Source of the DNA: Bretschneidera sinensis
Taxonomy: Eukaryota; Streptophyta; Magnoliopsida; Brassicales; Akaniaceae
Direction: 5' to 3'
DNA: 64,000 nt
NCBI GenBank assembly: GCA_023935145.1
Contig: CM043699.1
Location: 111,209,036-111,273,035, forward strand
Below, one piece after another: positions 22,810-34,647 of the stretch (position 1 is the stretch's first letter; the number at the start of each line of letters is the position of its first letter). The notes below the pieces were generated by a model. It was not told the origin of the DNA, did not search any database, and was given only the letters and a program-made list of their open reading frames with translations. The translations under genes were made by a program, and so were the position numbers.

Positions 22810-24254
22810 AGCTGTGAGGAGCAGAATCCAATAGTGAATGCTTGCATCTTGTGAGCATGTTGTCTAAAGACGGTGGTCAGTGTAGAAACTTTAACCTTAG
22901 TTATACCGGTGTTTGCTAAGTCTGGGAATCTTACCTAAGGGCAAAAGCTACATTCTTTTGCCATAAAAGTTGGGTTAGGCGATGATGTTCTGCAAACTTC
23001 TTTGTTGGATTTCTATGCGAAGTGTGGCTATTTGGAAAGCTCTGCTCGGTTAAACATTTCTAACAGAAACCACATTACTTGGAGTACAATGATGTCTGGC
23101 CTTGTTTACCGAGGCAATTACCTTGTTTCAGCAATGGCAACATGCCACCCATGAACCTAGTGTTGACATTTTAAGAAATGTCAAGATGAGTTCCTACCAC
23201 TACGCCAAAAACTATAGCTAATAGTCAGAGGGTCAATTGTCAAGATCGAGTGCCTACCATTACGCCTAAAGCTAGAGCTGATAACCAGAGTGCAACTCAA
23301 ATCAGTTAAATTGCACAGCAGCACAAACGACATGTTTCGACTGTGATTTGACTCCGCCTGGACTTCCGTCACGGGACAATTGTTGCCAACACCTGGCCTA
23401 ACAAGAAGCCTTGTTGATGCATATGCAAATCTGGGTGCTCTTCAATTGGGTTAAGGAATCCATGCCTACCTTATAAGGACCTTGTTTTACAAACCTGAGG
23501 AAGACAACACACACTTGGAGACTTCCATCCTAAACATGTACATGAGATGCGGAAGCATTTTTTCTGCTAGAGAATATTTTAATAGAATATTGGTTAAAGA
23601 CATAGTAACTTGGACATCAATGGTTGAGGGGGCTATGGGACTCATGGGGTTGGTTTGGAAGCCTTGAAACTTTTTCATCAAATGGTGGAGGATGGGATTA
23701 AACCAAATAGTGTCACCTTCCTAAGTTTATTATAGGCTAGTAGCCACTCTGGCCTTGTGAATGCAGGTATTGAAGTTATCTGTTCCATGTGGGAATACAG
23801 TATTGAACCTGATTTGGATCATTATACTTGCCTCATTGATCTTCTGGGTCGGTCTGGAAAGCTCAAAGAGGCCTTTGTTATAATTATCAAAATGGTGACC
23901 TACCCTGACAGCAGGATTTGGGGTGCTCTTCTTGCAGCGTCTAGAGTTTATTGGGACAGGAAATTTGGGGAATTTGCGGCACAGAGGATTTTAGAGTTGG
24001 AACCTGATAATGTAGGGTATCATACTTTGTTGAGTAATGTGAAAGCTAGCACTGAAGAGTGGGGTGCAGTTGAAGAAGTTAGGAGAGGTATGAATGAGAA
24101 GGATTTGAAAAAGAAACCAGGGTGGATCTGCATTGAGGAGAAAGGGAGGATTCATGGTTTTGTTTCTGGAGATAAATCACACAATCAAGTGGAGGAGATC
24201 TACGAACTATTGAGACATTTAAGCAGTCAAGTACGAGAATTTGGATATATCTAA
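22810..24254 (+). pseudogene. PLS-type pentatricopeptide repeat (PPR) pseudogene
   Basis: The text matches a plant organellar RNA-binding PPR protein with a C-terminal E-type domain. Recognisable parts are VFAKSGNL and GQKLHSFAIKVG near 22905-22965, LLDFYAKCGYLESSARL near 23000, ILNMYMRCGSIFSAREYFN near 23530-23585, WTSMVEG near 23610, and a clean 165-residue C-terminus (23757-24254) with HYTCLIDLLGRSGKLKEA and an E domain ending in EKGRIHGFVSGDKSH. In-frame stops, at least two frameshifts and a 231-bp solo LTR (23161-23391) break it. The N-terminal PPR motifs and organelle-targeting region are absent. Confidence 0.88.
23161..23391. mobile_element. Solo LTR inside the PPR pseudogene
   Basis: This 231-bp insert separates two stretches of PPR sequence. 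It starts TGTTG and ends CAACA, a 5-bp inverted terminus of LTR type. It is flanked by CCTAG (23156-23160) and CCTGG (23392-23396), 4 of 5 alike. A CCTACCA(C/T)TACGCC block occurs twice inside it (about 23193 and 23251). It has no coding content. The interruption of PPR text defines both borders independently of the end motifs. Confidence 0.7.
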
Positions 24255-25100
24255 GTTAGTTGTATGATCAGGTAGCATTTGAATGCCATATGTCTAAGTG
24301 GAGGAGATTGTTCTTTGTTAGAAGTTCAACTCCTTGTGTCTTGCTCATCATATTTGGTCGTAATTTCTGGAAAACAAGTCTTGGAAGTTAGATGTACCAA
24401 ACCCAAATCATGCAAAGGATGTTTGAGTTTAGTTTAGAGTTTGAGAATTTATTTTTTAAAATTTATATATTGTTATTTAATAAAATTTAATACGATTTAA
24501 TTCAATTTGTTAAACAAAAATTAATTAAACTGTTTGATCCTTACTCAATTTTCTTTTCATAAATAATTTTATCTGGACAAATCAATTTATTTTAACATTA
24601 ACAATCTTTTGCTTCAACGACATCATTAGCTGACAAAATTCATGATGGTTATTCATGGTTATAAATTATAAATTATAAAATGTGATCCAACATTTTAGTT
24701 TGTTATCAAATTTAATTAATTACTTTTTCTTTTGATATAGTGGCAAAAAAAAAAAAACCAAACTCAAATCTTTTATTTTATTATAAAAACCAAGAATTAA
24801 TCATTAGATAAAAAGATCTGGATTTTTAAATTCATTTATTATTGTTAAGTTAAAAAAAGTTTTTTAATTAATAAAAGAACCACAAAAAAAGGATGGTGAT
24901 ATCAACCAAAAACGATTTCTTTTAAAAAAAAAGGGGTAAAAGTAAAAGGCAAGGTTCAGGTGGTCTTCTTTGCAGTTAGCTCGCAGTACACTCATTTTCT
25001 TAATCTTTAGAATTGTCTTCCTAAAGCACCTGAGATCCTTACAATAATCAGCATTACGTCGGTTCAGTCCCTCTGATTTCTAAATATTTACGAGAAACCC
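24255..25100. other. Spacer between PPR pseudogene and methyltransferase gene
   Basis: AT-rich DNA without coding signal. From about 24950 it becomes mixed in composition and presumably contains the promoter of the downstream methyltransferase gene. A GTATAAAG box lies at about 25126, some 65 bp before the start codon. Confidence 0.35.
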
Positions 25101-25190
25101 GAGTACAAGCTAGAAGCAGAAGCGTATAAAGAGAGCAAAATAAAGAAGAACAGAAAAAAGCAAAACCCAAATCAGAGAAAGCAAAAAAAA

Positions 25191-28100
25191 ATGGGAGGGT
25201 ATGCACTAGGAGCAGCGTTCGATTCGAAAACAGGACAGACGATAATGGTGGCTCTGGTGCTGATGGTGGGTTCGTTCTACGCTGGCACTCTCTTTGGCAA
25301 CAATGCTCCCATTTACGTCTCTCAAGCCTTCTCTAATTCGTCTGCCTCACCCCCAGGTATGCTTCCATCTATACATAGATTTAAAGGTGGATGTATATGT
25401 GTTGTAGATATTGGGTTGTGTATTCGCTTATGGAGTTGAATTGACTAATTACCACTTGGAATTTTGGAGTTAATAAATATTGTGAGGAATGGGAATTTGA
25501 TTCTACACTTTTTATGTATGGTTTGCGCTCTTTTTGTGCAAGAGATCACCCTCAGTCCCTTGTCTTACAAGATAGGTGCTTTCTATAGGGGTTATTGCTC
25601 TTTCAATGGTTAAATCTTGGGTTTTATGGAACTCTTTTATGTGTGTTTGTATGTCTATTTTTTGTGTTCCTTTTTACTGTTTTCGAGATTTTAGTGTCTG
25701 AGCTTTTAAATTTTTTTCCCGTCTTTTTGGGTCAATGGTAATTTCTTGATACGTTCCTGAAGGGAAACTTATAAATTCTTGACAACTTTGAATACTTGTG
25801 CATGATATGGATTTATTTTATACATCTGCAGGTGCAACTACATTTACGAACAAAGTTGCTCTTACTTATCGAACAACACCACTTGTGATCCCAGAAAGTG
25901 GGATGAATGTATGTCCCTTGAGGTTCAATGAGTATATCCCTTGCCATGATGTTTCTTATGTAAAAAAATTGACCCCGAGCTTGGATCATTCGAGAAGAGA
26001 AGAACTTGAAAGGCACTGCCTTCCACTTGAACAGCGTTTGTTTTGCTTAGTACCACCACCTGAAGATTATAAGATACCAATAAGATGGCCGACCAGCAGG
26101 AATTATGTGTGGCGAAGCAATGTGAATCATACACATCTAGCTGAAGTGAAGGGTGGACAAAATTGGGTGCATGAGAAAGATCAGCTGTGGTGGTTTCCAG
26201 GTGGCGGTACTCATTTCAAGCATGGGGCAGCTGAGTACATCCAGAGGTATCTGTACTTGATATCTTAAACACTATGTACTCTTTCATTTTGATAACACAT
26301 CATGAGTATTGATCATGAAATCAATATTAGGTGCATTTCCATCCTACTAAGTTTATACAATGTAGTTTGATGGTACTGGGTCAGGCTATGGCTCAAACCT
26401 CTTGAGAGAACGCCTGCAGCTCCCATGATGAGCCCCTAAGGAAGGGCTCATGGTTGTGGTCCTGCTGTCTAGCCCCTCTTGGTACTGGTTCCCCAGCGTA
26501 GGGGCGCCTATGGTCACACTCATGGAGGATTACCATTATTGGTAGCTCCCAACTACCATTTTTTTTTTTCCAAAAAAGTTAAAAAAAAAGAGTTGATACA
26601 ATGTAGGATTTGCATGATTTTGTCAAACTATATATTAACAAGCTTTATGGACTATTAGTTTTCATCGATTTTATGGAAAACACAAGCTTCATCATCCAAG
26701 ATTCCAAATAATTTATTTTGAATAATTAATTAAATACATCAATCTATTTTGATAGAAGATCATAAGACGTCCTTTGCCAATAGGAAACTGTCTTTGTTCT
26801 GGTTGCATCACAAAATTGACTTTTCCCCAAAGACTTCTTGAAAATTTGGTGAAGTTATACAGGTTAAATTGATTTCTACATTGAAATTTTTAAATCAGAA
26901 TTTCTAAGTTTAAACTGATAGTGCAATACCGAGCAAATACATATAGGCATTGGATTTATTCACTAAATAGTTAATGCTAAAATAGCATGTCGATTCCATC
27001 ATCAATTGTAATGAATTCATCTGTCACCTATTTATTCTTTTGACTTAGAATGATTGTTGGGGTAATTGTCAATACAATGCAGAAGTTGAATTTATGTAAA
27101 TCATTAACAATTCCCTCTCTGAACTTTGTTGTAAATTCAGGTTAGGAGATATGATAACTAATGAAACAGGTGACCTGCGTTCAGCAGGAGTAGTTCAAGT
27201 TCTGGACGTTGGTTGTGGAGTTGCCAGCTTCTCAGCTTATCTTCTTCCCTTGGATATACAGACTATGTCTTTTGCCCCCAAAGATGGTCATGAAAATCAG
27301 ATTCAGTTTGCTTTAGAGCGAGGAATTGGTGCTATGATTTCTGCCATAGCCACCAAACAGTTACCGTATCCCACTAGCTCTTTTGAGATGGTTCATTGTT
27401 CAAGATGCCGTGTTGATTGGCATGAGAATGGTATTTTTCTATTCTGAACTTTTGGATTTGTAGTGTTATTCACAAAATAATATACTCAGAATATCAGATA
27501 AGTTTTCCCATGTAAGGAATCCTGCTGTGCTATTTTATCCATCTTCGATTTAGAATTGACACCAGAAGAAGTGACTACTGAATTGTATTAAGTGTCAATT
27601 CCTGTAGAGTAGCAGAAAAAAAAAACAGATCTGTAGATATTAGTAGTGAAACAAATGTCTTAATAGGTATCGAATTCCTTATGTAGCTCTAGATATCGCT
27701 AGTAGTTTTTATTTGTATTGCCATGGGGGCCAGTGAATATGCCACCTGCTAGGATACTTAGAACCCTCTTTTCTACTGTTGGTTACTTTCTATTGGGTCC
27801 TATTGCTCGAGCTTTTTTTTGATAAATAAAGCATATTCACTATGCGCACCAAGGGGGGTTCTATTGCTCAAGCTACCATAGCATTGTTTGTTTTCATGCT
27901 GATTGTTAGTGTATTTTCAGTCTTCACCAATGCCAATATAGATTTACCTAGCCAAAAGGAAAAAAGAATGCGGTTATATCTTTGAATTGTAGCTGCAATT
28001 AATTGCAAACTTTCGGTTTTATTATATCTAGGCCATGTACCTGTTATCAATTATGCTAGTGTTTCTTGCAGATGGTATTTTGCTCAAAGAATTAAATCGC

Positions 28101-31100
28101 CTACTGCGATCCAATGGATACTTTGTCTATTCAGCACCACCTGCTTATAGGAAGGATAAAGATTATCCAATGATTTGGGACAAGTTGTTTAATCTGACTA
28201 CAGCAATGTGCTGGAAACTCATAGCTCGAAAAGTTCAGACTGCCATCTGGATTAAAGAAGAAAACGAATCATGCCTTCGGCACAATGCAGAACTGAAGCT
28301 TATAAGTATATGTGATGCTGCAGATGATTCTAAACCATCATGGAATACACCTCTGAGGAACTGTGTGCAAATAAGAAAAGCACAAACAGATCATAAACTC
28401 TCTCCTAGACCAGAGCGTCTTTCAGCATATTCAGAGAGTCTCAGCCAAATAGGTCTGTTATTTCTCTTTTATAAACTTGAAAGAGCTAGTTCTGTTTCTG
28501 TCTATCCCTGTTTCTCTACATAACCTTGGGATATATCTAAGTATTGCATCTCTTTCAAGCTTGCATGCTTTATAAGCCTTTAGTTTTAATCTTAACTAGA
28601 GGTGGCAAAATCTAACCCGATCTCGTCCAGACCGACCCGAAAATACGTTAAAATAATATGACCCGAACCCGAGTGACTCAGATTCAAAATGACTTGACCT
28701 GAAAACCCGAAACGAGCCAACCCAAAATGACTTGAAAATATATTTTTTTTTATAAAAAACAATTTGCTTTCTAAAACTGAGATAATAGTTAATTTACTAG
28801 TTGTCAAATAAAATAAATTATATAACAATTAATTAAGATTTACATGTGTTGATATGCATGGTTCAACATTCTATTAATATGAGTAATTTCATTAATTTCA
28901 AATAAAAAATCGAGAAGAATAGTAAATTTTGCTTGTTCTTCAAGTCACAATAAAATTTTATTTTTAATTGTTTTGAAAGATTATATGAAATTTAATCTCC
29001 AAAATTTGGTATAAGACGTTACTAGTGAGAATAACTTTGTGGACCAATTGTCTGAGATCATTTAAAACTGAATTTTGGAACTAAGAATCATAACATTGCA
29101 TATTGCATTAAAAAAATTAAATATATGATTTAAAAATTAAGTGTTGATTTATTATTAATTAATTTTTACGTATTTGACAATGGAACTCGTTTAGTCCAAT
29201 TATATGCAAATAAAATGTTTTTTAATTAAGCATAAATATCTATTTTATTGACCTGACTCGATATGACATGTCCTGAGACCTGATACGACCTGAGCTCGAA
29301 ATGACCCAACCCGACCCGACATGACATGAGACACGATACGACCCAATATTGAAATGACCCAAACCCGACCGGAATGACCCGACTCGAAGTGACCCCCGAC
29401 CCGAATTACCCGAGATGCAACATGACCCGAGCTCGACCCAAGCCTGATTGACCCGACCCAAGCCGTTTGCCACCTCTAATCTTAACTACCTTATGAGTTT
29501 TTCTGCCCCTTGATCATTAGCATAACACGGAGTCCTCATATAGCTGTTAGCAGCCTTATCTTCTGCATGATCATGGCGCTTTCTATTTTTGATTTCATTT
29601 TAATCAAAATCAATTTAAAATGGAACATATCATATGCCAAAATGGATTACAGATATATGGAGCTTCTTTCAATTAGCACTTTAGCAGTAAGCCAGTACTA
29701 ACCTAACAGATGATTCATTTTAAATTAAGGTCAACAGAGAAGTGTTATGGGGTCAGGTTTTAAGTTTTAACTGCTTAAACTTGTTTGGGTAAATCGCAGA
29801 AGGGGTACATGAATTTTAAGCTCTTGGCACTTAACTATACGAACTTTCAATTTTGTCAATTAACTACATGAAGGATTGATTATAAGCAATATCACACCTG
29901 ATCTAGAATTTTGTCTAATTAATGTAATGAACTTTAAAGAAACGGACAAGTTTACCTCAAAATAGTTTTTTCCCTTCTTGCAACACACCTTTAAATTTTA
30001 AGTGGTTCCATCTACTACTTTTTTTCATTAATGTGATGGTAGGTGTAGACACACTAACTCATTACTTACATAAAAAGCAGCTGATTGCAGATAATTTTCT
30101 TTGCTATTACTTATCCAAAAAAAAAAAACTTTGCTATCACCAGATGTCTAATTCAGATAGTTTGGATCGGTTGCTCAATTATAGCCCCCTTTTGGGATGA
30201 GTCCCAAATACAGATTACAGGTCTCTTCAAGCTTGTGTTCATATAAATTGATTTCTGCTGGTCTTGCAATGTGCTTTATTTGTCCTCATTGCATGTTTTT
30301 GAACCCTTATAGAAGGGGTTTCTTGTTATTATTCCCAGATTTTTAACACACTGCTATTTAGTTTTACAGTAATGATACTTCCCTCTCAGCCAGAGTTAAA
30401 TGTATCCTCTCATGTAGAAAATTGGATATCTGATACACGTAACTCATTATGTAAAGAAAGCATCATTTTTCTATCTGGCATGATAGCCTGTTGACATATT
30501 AACAACAGGTATCAGTGAAGAAGAATTTACATCTGAAACTAACTTCTGGAAAGACCAAGTTCACCATTACTGGAAGTTGATGAATGTCAACGAGACTGAA
30601 ATACGAAATGTCATGGACATGAATGCTTTTTGTGGTGGATTGGCTGTGGCTCTGAACTCATTTCCTGTTTGGGTGATGAATATAGTTCCTATGAGCATGA
30701 ATAATACCTTAACTGGAATCTATGACAGAGGTCTGTTGGGTGCTTTTCATGATTGGTAAGAATTGTTGTATTATATTATATATGCTGCTCAATACTAACT
30801 TCTAAAGACTAGAGGGCTAGAAATACACTAGTTTATCCAGAATATTTTAACTTTACCTGATCAATTAGTTATTGGTAGTTAACAGTTGTATTTTGACTCC
30901 AGGTGTGAGCCATTCTCGACATATCCACGCACATACGATTTATTGCATGCCAACCATATCTTCTCTCATTACAGAAATCGTGGGCAAGGATGCTCACTGG
31001 AGGATATCATGCTTGAGATGGACCGTATCATACGACCTCAGGTAATTGTTTTGTGAAAGTTACAATTATGTTTGTATACATTGGAGGAAATTTACATGTC

Positions 31101-32013
31101 ATAAAGTCATTGAATGATAAGATGGGGTTTGCATAATTAACTATGAAGTCATGACCACCTCCTCCAACAAGTATTGCTTTAAATATTATATGTTTACTGT
31201 TTTCTTATGAACATCATCAGCACCAACATTCAACCACCTTGGTGCCCCCACTTTGGTCAGAAGCTTTCATTACCTAGCTCTGTTGAAGGTAACCCATAGT
31301 TTCAAGCATGAGAGGGAGGACTCCAAAAAGTTCCTTACAAAATGAATTCTTAATGAAATACAAAAGCATTGATCTTTGTACGATTTTCTTTTGCAACAAC
31401 TAAATCTCTTTTCAGTATACTGTCCTCCACTTCAGCTTTTAAAATTAACTCGCTAGACACTCCTTACTATCCAAAAATATTGTTCCACATGACATCATTA
31501 AAGGCAAATAAAACTTCTTCAAACATTTGATGATGTTATTAGATCTTTGGTGCCTTTTCATTTCCCCTCCCTTTTTTATAACTTTTAATATTATTTTTTG
31601 GTAGGTAATAATAAGCTGGACTGGACCAGTGGTTTTATTGTACAGAAATTTTGCAACGCTAACTTGCTTTGATTTAACTAGGGCCAGAAGTATAAAAATT
31701 CATCATTAGCATAGTGTCTCATCGTTTGATTTTTCTTTTACCCATTTCAGCAATTGTAACTAGGAGAAACTGACTTTTAAAGTCATTTTTGGTGCAATGG
31801 GTTTGTATGCCTAGTGCAGCTGGTTTAAAATTTTATTCTGTGTATGATATGCAGGGATTTATTATAATTAGGGATGAGGAATCTATTACATCAAGAATTC
31901 GAGATGTTGCTCCAAAATTTATGTGGGAGGTTGAATCGCATGTTTTGGAAGATAAAGACAAGAAGATGGAAACCGTGCTAATTTGTAGAAAGAAGTTCTG
32001 GGCCATTGTCTGA
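25191..32013 (+). CDS. PMT7: Probable methyltransferase, PMT6/PMT7 clade (DUF248), seven exons
   Basis: Exons read from splice sites and frame: 25191-25356, 25832-26246, 27141-27430, 28072-28452, 30509-30755, 30903-31041, 31855-32013. All introns are GT-AG and phases match, giving 598 residues, the usual length for the clade. A single membrane anchor (about residues 17-37) marks a Golgi type II protein. The luminal part carries CHD and [10 protein letters not shown] blocks, the SAM-binding motif VLDVGCG (214-220), [11 protein letters not shown], and the second DUF248 half with [17 protein letters not shown] text (here [11 protein letters not shown]) and HANHIFSHY. Relatives are putative pectin or other polysaccharide methyltransferases; the substrate of this clade is not established. 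Clade choice rests on the short anchor-first N-terminus and on the neighbouring nMAT3-like and SDR genes. Confidence 0.92.
26366..26595. mobile_element. SINE-like retroposon in intron 2 of the methyltransferase gene
   Basis: An insert of about 230 bp is flanked by identical 11-bp direct repeats, ATACAATGTAG (26355-26365 and 26596-26606), a typical retroposon target duplication. A GGCTCAAACCT word (about 26390) resembles a Pol III B box, and the right end is a T-run followed by an A-rich tail (26566-26590). A perfect 8-bp hairpin, ATGAGCCC/GGGCTCAT, lies near 26427-26450. The B box is closer to the start than in a full tRNA head, so the head may be truncated or the family unusual. Confidence 0.5.
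28597..29478. mobile_element. Non-autonomous hAT element in intron 4
   Basis: An 882-bp element with perfect 13-bp inverted ends TAGAGGTGGCAAA and TTTGCCACCTCTA, flanked by perfect 8-bp duplications ATCTTAAC (28589-28596 and 29479-29486). Both features are diagnostic of hAT transposons. Next to each end are degenerate tandem arrays of GACCCGA/TGACCC words (28615-28735 and 29250-29460), probably transposase-binding sites. The middle is AT-rich with no transposase. It sits in the 2.06-kb intron between exons 4 and 5 and should be spliced out. Confidence 0.9.
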
Positions 32014-34540
32014 GGTATGCCTGCTTACAGAGTTCTACCAGTATAGATGTTCTTCTAACCTTTAATAGGTTTCTTGTACCATGAGTCTTTTCATCATCGT
32101 TTTTCTCATTTTCCCCTCCTGTCTGTATCTCCATATGTTTATTGGCCTGATGGAGGTGAAAAAAACTTTGTCAGATCATAAGTCTATAATTTATTCCTTG
32201 CTTGACTATCATATCCTCTGTACATGTTTTTCTGTCAAAGATCATGGGTAAAAGCAGAGCCAAACGGGCTAAAGCAACACTAATATATCTCAATAGATAG
32301 AGTTGATAGCAATTTAGTTTCTCCCATTTCTTCTGATCTCTCTCTCTCCTTAAATATATATTATATAAAAATGTGTGTGAATGCATCTACATTTGTGCTT
32401 ATACACTATATAGTATATACTTAGCAGCCAATATGGTAAAATTGATCACAGTGCATTAAACCTATAAATTGTGGACCAGATTGTCTGTTGGAATGTATTA
32501 TGTTGAAAAAAATTATCAATAAACAGGCTCCGAGATACTTTCTGATCTGCTCCAACTGCCCTCGGCCAAGCGTGTGTGCGAATAGTGCTAAAGCCCCATC
32601 CTTGGGGACACAACTTTTGGTGTACTCACACACATTAATATACTTTTATAATATGAGCTTTTTAAAACTTTTTTTTGTCAATGTGTGACAAAGTTATCAT
32701 ATCTATTCATCTTATTAGAAACAAAAAAGCCACATCCCAAATTCATTTTATATTTGGGAAATTTTCAATATTCTCTTACTATTTTCAAAATCTTTTGGTA
32801 CAAAACCAAATCTTTGACTATCCAAAGAAACACGCATTTTCACCTAGGCTCCGATAGGTTTTTTAGGAAAATCATAAGTATAAAATACTTACAATGTAAA
32901 ATGTCATTTTTAATGTGTTTGGTAGAATGTAAATCAATATTCGTTGTAAAATCAGATTTTACATTACTAAAAGATAAGATATAGAAAACAATTTTTTTTT
33001 TTGTCGTAAGTTGATTTACATTGGAAAACAAAAATCAAAACACATTTCTTTACGCATTATTTCTCGTGTTATATATAATAAACTTACTTTATCATTCTTT
33101 CTTTGCAGTGCAGTAGGGACATTATTAATGGTATATAATGTTAGTTTTTTTAATATTTATACATATATTTATTTTTAGGTACATAATATAACCTATTATT
33201 AATTTTATATTTAATTTATTTAATAGATGGAGAAAAATAATAATTTATTTAATATTTGATATTTAATTTTTAAGGTTATAAATTCTCTTTTATTATTATT
33301 TGTGCATTTATTATATTCACATGCACATGATTAAGTATACAATATTATTGTTCATAAGTATCTTGTTTAAATGTAGTATTATTTCTACAAATTAATTTAT
33401 TTTCAATCAAGTGTTTACCTTTAATTCCAAACAAAGGAATGTAAAATAAGATTATTTTTAAAGTCATTTTCAGTTATAGCCAAACAATAGAAAATTATAA
33501 GAAAATATTAATTTTTCATGTACGTAAATCATTTTACAAAAAAAACAAATTGAGCTTTATTGATGATACAACAATTAATCAGAAAAGTATGGTAGATAAA
33601 CTTCGAACGACGACCCTTATTGATTAACCAACTTGTTACATCTCACAAATAATACTTCCCCCATATAAGGGTAGAAAAAAATGTACATACCATTTAATTT
33701 GTATCTTGTTTTCTTGAGTAACTCGATAGAAACGATTTTACTTTATGCTGATTAAGTAGACTGTACCAAAAGTGTACCATTATTATAACACTCCAACAAA
33801 ATTTCTTTTATAAGTATGTTAAGAGCACAAAGCTTATCCTTCTAGGTAAGGAGGCACTTTTCCATGGGATAACTAGATTATAAAGTAATTGCAACCATCT
33901 TAAATGAAATACTTTTGGAGCGTCAAACTCAAAACTTATTCAAGAAAAACACATCATTGGAGAGGAAAAAAAAAATGACATAATTACATATAAGATTAAA
34001 AGCATACACAGCTTTTAGAGTCGTGGAATGTTTTCTCCGCACTTAAATTATAGTCTGTTTTACTGCCAAAAAAAAAAAACATCCAATTCCCAAAAAATTC
34101 TCCTCGAGGCAATTTACAGTCTCTCTTTTGCACACCAATTTGTTTATGTTGGGGCAAATTAAGCCTCAAAGAACGTGGCTTTTCTACATTCTTTGTAGTC
34201 CTCCCTTTTTAAGACACAGCCCATTTTATTTTCTGATTTTTTCTAACATTTTCTGTCGCATTTCTTGCTTTCTCAATGAAAAAAATTACACGTCTAAGTT
34301 TTAAGCGAACGTTTTCTTAATCTCCATTTTATTTTCCTTGCTGCTCAAGTGATACATACCTTTTCAATGCAATAACGGTGCACGGCTGATCTTGTTTCCC
34401 TTTAGCAGAAATAATGCACTGAAAGATTAGTGCTAACCAATTTTCTGTTTCTAGATACAGCTTACAAGACATTACTACTGATTTGTTCTGATTACTTATT
34501 AATGGTTTGCTATTGTTATTTTCTTTGGTATATTTGGAGG
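32014..34540. other. Spacer downstream of the methyltransferase gene
   Basis: No gene was identified. The first few hundred bases are the likely 3' UTR. Between about 32860 and 33540 there are repeated GTAAAATG, GTTTGG and GTAAATCA words in both orientations (for example 32892-32960 and 33000-33030), suggesting a decayed inverted-repeat transposon, but clean ends were not found. The remainder is AT-rich. Confidence 0.35.
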
Positions 34541-34544
34541 AAAG

Positions 34545-34612
34545 GTAAATCGAACTCGGATCTCTTATACGAATAACCTAGATGTAACCAGTAAGTCAAG
34601 AGGCCTGGATTC
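34545..34612 (-). repeat. tRNA-like SINE fragment
   Basis: Read on the minus strand, this begins CCAGGCCTCTTGACTTACTGG and then has GAGTTCGATTT about 35 bases further on. These resemble the A and B boxes of a Pol III promoter. The leading CCAGGCCTCTTG is nearly the same as in the SINE-like copy at 42921-43012, so both probably belong to one tRNA-derived family. Cloverleaf pairing is not conserved, so it is not called a tRNA gene. Confidence 0.4.
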
Positions 34613-34647
34613 GTTATTGCTATAACGCAATATTATTGCAAGTGAAT

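Noticed and set aside
32853..33540. Inverted-repeat transposon with GTAAAATG and GTTTGG words
   Set aside because: Similar words occur in both orientations, but no paired ends or target duplication could be fixed.
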